Shown: piece after piece, positions 1 through 4,447 of the stretch
Position numbering within the stretch: the first letter of the stretch is position 1
Layout of the letters: each line of letters starts with the position of its first letter
Source of the DNA: Verrucomicrobiales bacterium
GTDB lineage: Bacteria > Verrucomicrobiota > Verrucomicrobiia > Methylacidiphilales > JAAUTS01
DNA: 5,333 nt
Assembly: GCA_031279715.1 (NCBI GenBank)
Contig: JAITHY010000234.1
Location: 1 to 5,333 of the forward strand
Direction: 5' to 3'
Program-made: the position numbers and the translations under genes
The notes under the pieces: generated by a model
What the model saw: the letters and a program-made list of their open reading frames with translations, nothing else
Told to the model about the DNA's origin: nothing
The model's database searches: none

Positions 1-1433
1 AACAACTGGTATTGCTTGCCATAATCAAATGTGTCAAGAGCATCAAGGCGCAGGACACCGCTGACTGTCACATCACCGCCAACGCTGAACAAATCCGCCT
101 GACCGTCAGCGTTGAGTGTCATTCGCAATTCGCCAAGCGATGACAAATCACCGCCTACTGTCAGCGCGCCAATAATGCCGGAACCGAACAAATCCAACGC
201 ACCGTCAGCGGCAATTTGCAAATTGCCCAAGTCGCGAACGGTGTTGGCAAGCACCAAAGCCCCGTCATTCACCGCGAGGTCACTGTTGGCAAAATCAAAT
301 GTACCGCTGAGAATGAGCGTTCCGCCACCGCCCTTGGCAAAGGCGCGGGTGGTGGAGCCGCGGGAAAGAAAAGTGAAATTATTGGTTGCACTGACAGTGA
401 GACCATTGTTCACCTCCATTGTGAATGCCGTGCGCGTGGCATCCAAATTTTCACTGCTGATGGTGAGATTACCGATATTGCTGAAAAAATCGGCATTGTC
501 AGCGGTGGCGCGAATAGTGCCGCCGTTAAGATTGAGGGTAATGGAAGGAAAGTTAGGATCATCATAGGTCATATCGTAGAAGTTGATTATCTCTCTAGTC
601 TCCAGTGTGCCACCTTGCAGGTTGATGGCGATACGCCCATACGGGTTTCCAGAATTAGAAAACCCAAAATGAATATAGTTACTGTTAATTAGCGCTTGGT
701 CTTTGACGGTCAGAACAGTTGGTGTGTTAGATGGAGAAAGGTCAATTCCTCCGATGAAAGTATCACCATAAATCCGACCAACTGTAACTACACTATTTCC
801 GCTAATGTTAACAGTACCTCCGCCTCGTATTGACAAGAAAATACGGACATCAACAACGCTGTGGTTGGTTATATTAACATGCCCACCACTGACTACTAAT
901 GTAGAAATTTTAACATTACTGTAGTCAAGCATATTAATAATACCACCAAGAATACCATTATTAATTATGTTTAATTGCAATTGGCTGGAACCACTAGCAG
1001 TGAAATTACCATTATTAGTAATCGACTGATTTGTAATTAATGAGCCGAAATCTTTGACTATAATGGAACCATTATTATTGAAAGATGAAGATGTCCCAGT
1101 AATCCTAAGTAAACCTTGCCCGGCAATCGTGAGATTGTTGTTACTGACATAACTGATGTCGCTCACGCTATTGCATTCCAACTCTCCGTTGCCATCAATA
1201 GTAAGCAAACCTTGGATTTTAATCTTATTAGCCTCTGCCTTGCCGTAATTAACAAATACCCCACTGCTACTGAGAGTCATAATATCAACGTCGTCACTGC
1301 TTGTTGGAATACCTGTCCCGCCCCACACACTGGCATTAAACCAATCACCACCAAAAAACGAAGATTGATATGTTGCAGCACTGGCACTAACCGTGACACT
1401 CAAAATTAGAATTGTGATTAGTTTTACTTTCAT
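1..1433 (-). CDS. Secreted autotransporter-like / beta-helix surface protein, N-terminal part (runs off left edge)
   Basis: The minus strand stays open from ATG at 1433 to the window edge, giving 477 codons and no stop. An in-frame TGA lies three codons before this ATG, so it is the first usable start. Residues 1-20 form a signal peptide: Lys at 2 and 4, a hydrophobic core (LITILILSVTV) and an Ala-Ser-Ala-Ala cleavage site. Residues 28-51 carry the W...W...P...DD pattern (W31, W37, P43, D47-D48) common at the start of bacterial passenger proteins. The rest is Gly/Asn/Thr/Val-rich beta-helix-like sequence. Around residues 368-395, GGGGTLILSG followed by LAVNDGALVLAN matches the passenger-associated transport repeat (autotransporter-associated beta-strand repeat). 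The last visible part resembles the stretch that precedes a C-terminal barrel or PEP-CTERM anchor, so the anchoring type cannot be decided here. Codons are AT-rich for about the first 290 residues and GC-rich after that. It is probably co-transcribed with the small gene 13 bases upstream. Confidence 0.85.
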   Translation of the reverse strand, partial: MKVKLITILILSVTVSASAATYQSSFFGGDWFNASVWGGTGIPTSSDDVDIMTLSSSGVFVNYGKAEANKIKIQGLLTIDGNGELECNSVSDISYVSNNNLTIAGQGLLRITGTSSSFNNNGSIIVKDFGSLITNQSITNNGNFTASGSSQLQLNIINNGILGGIINMLDYSNVKISTLVVSGGHVNITNHSVVDVRIFLSIRGGGTVNISGNSVVTVGRIYGDTFIGGIDLSPSNTPTVLTVKDQALINSNYIHFGFSNSGNPYGRIAINLQGGTLETREIINFYDMTYDDPNFPSITLNLNGGTIRATADNADFFSNIGNLTISSENLDATRTAFTMEVNNGLTVSATNNFTFLSRGSTTRAFAKGGGGTLILSGTFDFANSDLAVNDGALVLANTVRDLGNLQIAADGALDLFGSGIIGALTVGGDLSSLGELRMTLNADGQADLFSVGGDVTVSGVLRLDALDTFDYGKQYQL

Positions 1434-1446
1434 AATTTTTCAAAAC

Positions 1447-1634
1447 TCACCCGCTGACAATGACACTCGAACCACCGCCGCCGCTGGCGATGTCTTTCAT
1501 GGCAAGTTTGGTGAAATAACGTGAATGATTGTCAGCGGCATTTTTTTCAATTTTTTCTCAATCCGCTGTGCCAGATTTTTAGGCACAGTGATAAAAAACG
1601 TTACGGTTTCGCCTCCTGATTTTGAGACTTTCAT
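1447..1634 (-). pseudogene. Small ribbon-helix-helix-like protein, frameshifted in an A7 run
   Basis: Reading from ATG at 1634, the frame gives MKVSKSGGETVTFFITVPKN and LAQRIEKKLKK, then derails and stops at 1497-1499 after 45 residues. If one base is added in the run of seven A (plus-strand T at 1541-1547), or the ribosome slips by -1 there, translation continues as NAADNHSRYFTKLAMKDI followed by a Gly/Ser tail ending VIVSG, with a stop at 1447-1449, for 62 residues in all. The restored protein has an RHH layout: a beta strand (TVTFFITV), a helix (NLAQRIEKKLKK) and a second helix (HSRYFTKLAMKDI). Its LAMKDI matches LAMKDL in the divergent RHH gene at 1716-1952, so the two look like paralogues. 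An in-frame TAA lies two codons before the ATG, which fixes the start. It may be a regulator of the exported-protein gene 13 bases downstream, but that is inference. A sequencing error in the homopolymer, a true pseudogene or programmed slippage all remain possible. Confidence 0.6.
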
Positions 1635-1643
1635 GTATTACAG

Positions 1644-1671
1644 AGAATAACAGTGACATTCTTATGGTCAA
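1644..1671 (-). promoter_or_regulatory. Candidate sigma70-type promoter for the minus-strand RHH/exported-protein pair
   Basis: On the minus strand TTGACC (1671-1666) and TATTCT (1649-1644) are separated by 16 bases. Transcription would begin about 2 to 4 bases before the ATG at 1634, so the mRNA would be almost leaderless. This agrees with the absence of a Shine-Dalgarno sequence there. The box lies between two divergent RHH genes, a natural place for an operator, but I see no clear paired operator repeat. Confidence 0.35.
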
Positions 1672-1715
1672 GTAAATCTTTTTCGCTTTTCAGCGGTTTG
1701 TGTTACGTTATTAAA

Positions 1716-1952
1716 GTGAAAAAACGGATTGCCAGAAACACTGTGCTTATCACCATCAGCGCCAGTGCGCAGTTGAAGCAACAGATTGACGACCGCGCGG
1801 CGCAGTTGGGGCGCGACCGCACGAGTTATCTGGTCTGGCTGGCAATGAAAGACCTCGGCCTCATTCCCGACGAAACCTTCTCGGACAAAGCCATCAACAC
1901 CATCCTCGACATCCTCGAACGCCGCGACGCGCAGAAAAAACACACCCGCTGA
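1716..1952 (+). CDS. Small ribbon-helix-helix DNA-binding protein
   Basis: This is a 78-residue protein if it starts at GTG 1716. The frame is open back to GTG 1653, but those extra 21 residues (Ser/Phe/Leu-rich) do not resemble the domain, so the shorter start is preferred. Neither start has a convincing ribosome binding site. The RHH layout is visible: beta strand at residues 9-14 (TVLITI), helix A at about 17-30 (SAQLKQQIDDRAAQ), a turn at LGRDR, and helix B at about 34-47 (DRTSYLVWLAMKDL). A charged C-terminal helix follows (TILDILERRDAQKK). RHH proteins bind operators as dimers through the paired strands and often act as antitoxins or autorepressors. No toxin is recognisable next to it. 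It shares the LAMKD helix-B motif with the frameshifted gene on the opposite strand at 1447-1634. Its TGA stop lies inside a copy of the CCGCTGAC motif (1946-1953). Confidence 0.7.
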   Translation: MKKRIARNTVLITISASAQLKQQIDDRAAQLGRDRTSYLVWLAMKDLGLIPDETFSDKAINTILDILERRDAQKKHTR

Positions 1953-1974
1953 CATTCACCGTGATGGTCAGCGG
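1946..1974. repeat. Inverted pair of CCGCTGAC / GTCAGCGG at the end of the RHH gene
   Basis: CCGCTGAC (1946-1953) and GTCAGCGG (1967-1974) form a perfect 8-bp stem. Inside it TCAC and GTGA (from 1956) form a further 4-bp stem around a one-base loop, with a small internal loop between the two stems. The RHH stop codon lies in the left arm. No T run follows, so this is at best a Rho-independent-like or RNA-protecting hairpin and not a canonical terminator. Confidence 0.6.
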
Positions 1975-1976
1975 CA

Positions 1977-2076
1977 CCTCAGCCCCGTCGGGGCGTAACG
2001 TGAATAACCGTGGGTGAAGCGGAGCGGAATCCCTGACGCCACAGGAGTTGCTGCCGTCCCTGCAAGGGGCGAGAGG
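1977..2076. repeat. GC-rich intergenic segment with hairpins, probably a dispersed repeat
   Basis: The segment holds GCCCC-GTC-GGGGC (1982-1994), a stretch reading CCGTGGGTGAAGCGGAGCGG near 2010, and CCCT-GCA-AGGG (2058-2068). From general experience, pieces like GTGGGTGAAGCGGAGCGGAA between short GC hairpins occur as dispersed intergenic repeats in several environmental bacterial genomes. This assignment is from memory and a genome-wide search was not possible. The segment has no convincing protein and separates the RHH gene from the protease-ribD cluster. Confidence 0.4.
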
Positions 2077-2139
2077 ATGGATGATTTGGTGGAATTTAAT
2101 CCGCAAGAGTATGTGGCGCGATTTTTTTTACAGGGCTAA
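2077..2139 (+). other. Possible 20-codon small ORF or gene remnant
   Basis: ATG 2077 opens MDDLVEFNPQEYVARFFLQG and ends at TAA 2137-2139. AGGGG at about 2065-2069 is well placed as a ribosome binding site, although it also forms part of the right side of a GC hairpin. The peptide is not recognised. It contains a run of eight T (2122-2129), so it may be a broken tail of a longer gene. It could equally be chance. Confidence 0.2.
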
Positions 2140-2207
2140 TTTTCGCCGCTGACAGTGAGCCGTTGCTTCGTGATTGTAAAATTGCGCGGCATGGGTATCT
2201 TGATTGC

Positions 2208-2546
2208 ATGGGCATTGCTTACGCCAACATTATTTTGGAAAATCCACGGCGCGCGGAGTTGAAACCAGTCGAGGTCGCGGCGCTGGCGGACACGGGGTCG
2301 CCGTATTTGTGCATTCCCGAGACGGTGCAAATGCAGCTTCAACTTGAAGCCACCTCGCAAAAAACTGTCACGACCGCTGATGGCAAGCGCACGATTTGCC
2401 CGTACGTCGGCGCCATCGTGCTGGGCGATGAAGTGTTGCTCGGCGCGGTGCCGATGGAGGACATGGACTTGGTGGTGTCGCCGCCCTCGCGTCGCGTTAT
2501 TGTCAATCCGCTGCACCCCAATTTTGCCGAGGGTCCCGCCAAATAA
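2208..2546 (+). CDS. Clan AA (retropepsin-like) aspartic protease with a short internal deletion
   Basis: This is a 112-residue protein starting MGIAYANIILENPRR. The frame is open back to TTG 2163, but the MG(I/L)xYA start is typical of the family, so ATG 2208 is chosen despite a poor ribosome binding site. The active-site motif is D28-T29-G30 in VAALADTGSPYLCIPE. The family hallmarks VTTADGK (residues about 54-60), PYVG (65-68), VLGDEVLLGAVPMEDMDLVV (71-90) and VNPLHPN (99-105) are all present. These small enzymes have a single catalytic Asp and act as dimers; their natural substrates are unknown. Relatives I recall have about 15-18 residues between PYVG and the VLGD segment (PVxxRFxNR-type strand). 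Here PYVG runs directly into AIVLGDEV, so a beta strand seems to be lost in frame. The stop lies 4 bases before the ribD start, which suggests co-transcription and perhaps translational coupling, though no functional tie to riboflavin synthesis is known. Confidence 0.8.
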   Translation: MGIAYANIILENPRRAELKPVEVAALADTGSPYLCIPETVQMQLQLEATSQKTVTTADGKRTICPYVGAIVLGDEVLLGAVPMEDMDLVVSPPSRRVIVNPLHPNFAEGPAK

Positions 2547-2550
2547 AGCC

Positions 2551-3552
2551 ATGACCGCTGATGAACAATGGATGACGCTGGCGCTGGCGCTGGCGCGGAA
2601 GGGGCTGGGCAAGACCTCGCCCAATCCCTGCGTCGGCGCGGTGATTGTCAGCGGCGGGAAAATTATCGGGCAAGGCTGGCACCGGCGGGCGGGCGGGGCG
2701 CACGCGGAAATCGCCGCCATGCGTGATGCTCAGCGGCGCGGGTTTTCCAATTTCAACAGCGCGACGCTGTTCGTCACACTGGAGCCGTGTTGCACTCACG
2801 GGCGGACGCCGCCTTGCACGGACGCCATCATCAGCGGCGGGTTCAAGCGCGTGGTCGTCGGTGCGACTGACCCGAATCCATGCCACGCGGGGCGGGCGTT
2901 CAAGATTTTGCGCCGTGCGAAAATCGCGGTGACTCATGGCGTGTTGCGCTACGAGTGCGCGGCGTTGAACCGCGCGTTCAATCATTGGATTGTCACGAAA
3001 AAACCGTGGGTCGTCGCGAAAGCGGCGCTGACACTCGACGGGGCGCTGACGTTGACAAAAAATCAGCGCGCGCAACTCACCGGCAACGCGGCGCAACGTG
3101 ACGCCCAACGGCTGCGCGCGGTCAGCGACGCCATCCTCGTCGGCGCGGCGACGGCGCGGATTGACAATCCGGCGCTGACGGTGCGCGGGGTGAAAATTCG
3201 CCGGCAGCCGCTGCGGGTGGTGGTGACGCGCAGCGGGAAGTTGCCGAAAAAGCTGCGATTATTTTCCGACGCTGACGGTCAGCGGACGTTGGTTTACAAA
3301 AATCAATCGTGGAACAAAATCCTCCGCGACCTCGGCAAACGCGGTGTCACACAACTCTTAGTCGAGGGCGGCGCTGATGTTCACACCCAACTCGCGAAGA
3401 AAAAACTGGTGAACGAAGTTGTGTTGTACTACGTTCCCATCCTCGCCGCTGACGCTCAGCTTCCACGCGCCACCGCGTTGCAAAAACTGCCGCTGAAAAA
3501 CGCGACGCTGACCGTCAGCGGAAGAGATTTGAAATTACAGGGGATTGTATGA
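2551..3552 (+). CDS. ribD: Bifunctional riboflavin biosynthesis protein RibD (pyrimidine deaminase / uracil reductase)
   Basis: The 333-residue cytosolic enzyme catalyses the second and third steps of the riboflavin pathway. It deaminates 2,5-diamino-6-ribosylamino-4-pyrimidinone 5'-phosphate, then reduces the ribosyl chain with NADPH. The N-terminal deaminase domain (about 1-145) has the zinc site H51-A-E53, P79-C80 and C89 in HAEIAAM and LEPCCTHGRTPPC; E53 is the proton shuttle. The reductase domain (about 150-333) shows KPWVVAKAALTLDG, QLTG, DAILVGAATARIDNPALTVR and LLVEGG (269-274). LEPCC and TLDG replace the more usual LEPCS and SLDG. ATG 2551 is chosen because the deaminase fold starts right after it (MTADEQWMTLALALARKGLG). 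The frame is open further upstream, but that part is a shadow of the protease gene. The start has no clear ribosome binding site, so coupling to the protease is likely. The stop overlaps the next start as ATGA. Ten copies of the GTCAGCG/CGCTGAC motif lie inside the gene. Confidence 0.95.
   Translation: MTADEQWMTLALALARKGLGKTSPNPCVGAVIVSGGKIIGQGWHRRAGGAHAEIAAMRDAQRRGFSNFNSATLFVTLEPCCTHGRTPPCTDAIISGGFKRVVVGATDPNPCHAGRAFKILRRAKIAVTHGVLRYECAALNRAFNHWIVTKKPWVVAKAALTLDGALTLTKNQRAQLTGNAAQRDAQRLRAVSDAILVGAATARIDNPALTVRGVKIRRQPLRVVVTRSGKLPKKLRLFSDADGQRTLVYKNQSWNKILRDLGKRGVTQLLVEGGADVHTQLAKKKLVNEVVLYYVPILAADAQLPRATALQKLPLKNATLTVSGRDLKLQGIV
3270..3284. repeat. Perfect 15-base palindrome of the iterated motif inside ribD
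   Basis: CGCTGAC-G-GTCAGCG is two inverted copies of the motif one base apart. It encodes D-A-D-G-Q-R at residues 240-245 of RibD. Confidence 0.85.
3506..3520. repeat. Second perfect 15-base palindrome of the iterated motif, near the 3' end of ribD
   Basis: CGCTGAC-C-GTCAGCG has the same one-base spacing as the copy at 3270-3284 but is read in a different frame, giving T-L-T-V-S-G. Confidence 0.85.
3539..3543 (+). promoter_or_regulatory. Ribosome binding site of the GGQ rescue-factor gene
   Basis: AGGGG lies 5 bases before ATG 3549, inside the last codons of ribD. It is one of the few clear Shine-Dalgarno sequences in the window. It supports this start, which overlaps the ribD stop in ATGA. 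Confidence 0.6.
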
Positions 3553-3932
3553 AACCGGAGGAATTTGAAGCTCAGTGTCAGCGGCTCGGATTGAACCCGG
3601 CGGACTTTCAGGAAAAATTTTCCCGCTCATCCGGTCATGGCGGGCAGAACGTCAACAAAGTTTCGACGGCGGTGGAGTTAATCCACGTGCCGACGGGGCG
3701 CAGCGTGAAAATTCAGGATTCGCGCTTTCAGGGCATGAACCGCGCGCTGGCGCGGGAGCGGTTGCTGGAGCAGTTTGCCGCCGACCGTGAGCGTCAGCGG
3801 TTGACGCGGCAGGCGGCGGTTTCCAAAGCGCGCCGTCAGCGGGCAAAACGTTCCAGGACAACGAAACGCAAAATGGTCGAGGGCAAACGCCACCGCGCGG
3901 AAATCAAGCAAAACCGCCGCGCCGGTTATTAA
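3549..3932 (+). CDS. Peptide chain release factor-like protein (GGQ domain only), probable ribosome-rescue factor
   Basis: This 127-residue protein contains the class I release factor catalytic domain. Residues 27-43 read SSGHGGQNVNKVSTAVE, with the G31-G32-Q33 that enters the peptidyl transferase centre and triggers hydrolysis of peptidyl-tRNA. VPTGRSVKIQDSR-FQGMNRALARERLLEQ follows, as in RF1/RF2-derived proteins. The codon-recognition domains of RF1/RF2 are absent, and the C-terminal third (about 78-127) is extremely Arg/Lys-rich. That tail is like ArfB/YaeJ or mitochondrial MTRFR (C12orf65), where it senses an empty mRNA channel or a split large subunit. The NRALAREL-type helix looks closer to MTRFR than to ArfB, so arfB is not assigned as the symbol. 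The start overlaps the ribD stop (ATGA) and has a good AGGGG site, so it is translated with ribD; a functional link to riboflavin is not expected. The three motif copies in this gene are all read as CAG-CGG (Gln-Arg). Confidence 0.88.
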   Translation: MKPEEFEAQCQRLGLNPADFQEKFSRSSGHGGQNVNKVSTAVELIHVPTGRSVKIQDSRFQGMNRALARERLLEQFAADRERQRLTRQAAVSKARRQRAKRSRTTKRKMVEGKRHRAEIKQNRRAGY

Positions 3933-3935
3933 ACA

Positions 3936-3966
3936 AAAAGCCCGCCACGGTCAGCGGCGGGCTTTT
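3936..3966. terminator. Bidirectional Rho-independent terminator between convergent genes
   Basis: AAAAGCCCGCC (3936-3946) pairs perfectly with GGCGGGCTTTT (3956-3966) in an 11-bp stem with a 9-base loop. It begins 4 bases after the rescue-factor stop and lies 17 bases from the stop of the convergent lipoprotein gene. On the minus strand the stem ends in TTTTTGTTT, so it should work at least as well in that direction. The loop and first stem bases contain a full GTCAGCGG motif (3950-3957). Confidence 0.9.
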
Positions 3967-3983
3967 GGAGTGAAGTTTTTTCG

Positions 3984-4322
3984 TTATTCCTGCATCGCTT
4001 TGGCGAATTTCTCGGCAATGCGATTGAATTCCTTGGCGTCGGCCTCGGTCAGGGAACCGGCCTGGGCCTGATACTTCGTCGCCCAATCCTGCGCCTTTTG
4101 CGAGAGTGCTTGCAACTCTTGCACGGCGGACATGTCGCCAGTCTTGGCTTTTTTGGCGGCGGCGATGTATTCATCCACGAATTTCTCGTAGTCCTTCACC
4201 AGCGAGTTGGAACAACTGGAACTGGCGGATGAGGCGGCGCCCCCGTCGGCGGATTTTTCCTTGCAGGCTGCAAGTCCGAAAACCATCAGCCCCGATAACA
4301 TTAACACAATGCTTTTTTTCAT
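3984..4322 (-). CDS. Small secreted lipoprotein, function unknown
   Basis: This 112-residue protein begins MKKSIVLMLSGLMVFGLAAC, a lipoprotein signal peptide with lipobox L17-A18-A19-C20. Cleavage before C20 and lipidation would leave it on a membrane, probably facing the periplasm. A short Ser/Ala/Gly linker follows (about 24-39). The remainder (about 40-112) is predicted from composition to be two or three amphipathic helices rich in Ala, Lys, Glu and Gln (KDYEKFVDEYIAAAKKAKTG; TEADAKEFNRIAEKFAKAMQ). It resembles other small helical lipoproteins of unknown role and I do not recognise a named family. Start ATG 4322 is certain from the signal peptide, although no ribosome binding site is visible before it. 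It is convergent with the rescue-factor gene across a shared terminator and divergent from tex. It contains no copy of the GTCAGCG motif. Confidence 0.85.
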   Translation of the reverse strand: MKKSIVLMLSGLMVFGLAACKEKSADGGAASSASSSCSNSLVKDYEKFVDEYIAAAKKAKTGDMSAVQELQALSQKAQDWATKYQAQAGSLTEADAKEFNRIAEKFAKAMQE

Positions 4323-4370
4323 AGGCGCAATTAGCTTGCCCGCTCAAAGGGAAAAGGCAAGGATTTATTT

Positions 4371-4399
4371 TTGCCGCGCACTTTCTGAGCGTCTAAAAT
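4371..4399 (+). promoter_or_regulatory. Candidate sigma70-type promoter for tex
   Basis: TTGCCG (4371-4376) and TAAAAT (4394-4399) are separated by 17 bases in the 121-base gap between the divergent lipoprotein and tex genes. Transcription would start near 4406, giving a leader of roughly 38 bases before tex. The -10 box matches the consensus at 5 of 6 positions and the -35 box at 4 of 6. Confidence 0.45.
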
Positions 4400-4432
4400 T
4401 TCGCTGTACAAATGAAAAATTCACAGGAAACT

Positions 4433-4447
4433 ATGCCCCCCTTATGA
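4433..4447 (+). other. Possible 4-codon leader ORF (MPPL) overlapping the tex start
   Basis: AGGAAA (4425-4430) sits directly before ATG 4433, while it lies about 15 bases from the tex ATG at 4444, which is too far for normal use. ATG 4433 reads Met-Pro-Pro-Leu and stops at TGA 4445-4447, overlapping the tex start as ATGA. If the run of six C (4436-4441) were seven, ATG 4433 would be in frame with tex and give an MPPLMNET start, so a homopolymer error is an alternative. Confidence 0.3.

Noticed and set aside
112..692. Two plus-strand open frames of about 150 codons
   Set aside because: They are antisense to the long exported-protein frame, have low-complexity Pro/Arg/Val composition and match no family. 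The minus-strand frame has a signal peptide and a passenger repeat.
1116..1409. Plus-strand open frame of 97 codons
   Set aside because: It is antisense to the N terminus of the exported protein, with no recognisable domain and no ribosome binding site.
1668..2106. Minus-strand open frames across the RHH gene and the repeat segment
   Set aside because: They are shadows of the plus-strand RHH gene and of GC-rich repeat DNA, with no family resemblance.
1716..2546. Toxin-antitoxin module made of the RHH gene and the aspartic protease
   Set aside because: About 255 bases with hairpins separate them and no known toxin family is present. The RHH protein alone is not enough evidence.
2344..2550. 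Upstream extension of the ribD frame
   Set aside because: These 69 codons overlap the conserved protease gene and are Arg/Trp/Cys-rich. The deaminase domain begins at ATG 2551.
2575..2597. Tandem CTGGCG repeat at the start of ribD
   Set aside because: It encodes the Leu-Ala helix (TLALALA) expected at the start of the deaminase domain and is ordinary low complexity.
2136..3108. Long minus-strand open frames opposite the protease and ribD
   Set aside because: High GC keeps antisense frames open. Their translations are Arg/Ala/Pro-rich, while the plus strand encodes clear RibD and protease motifs.
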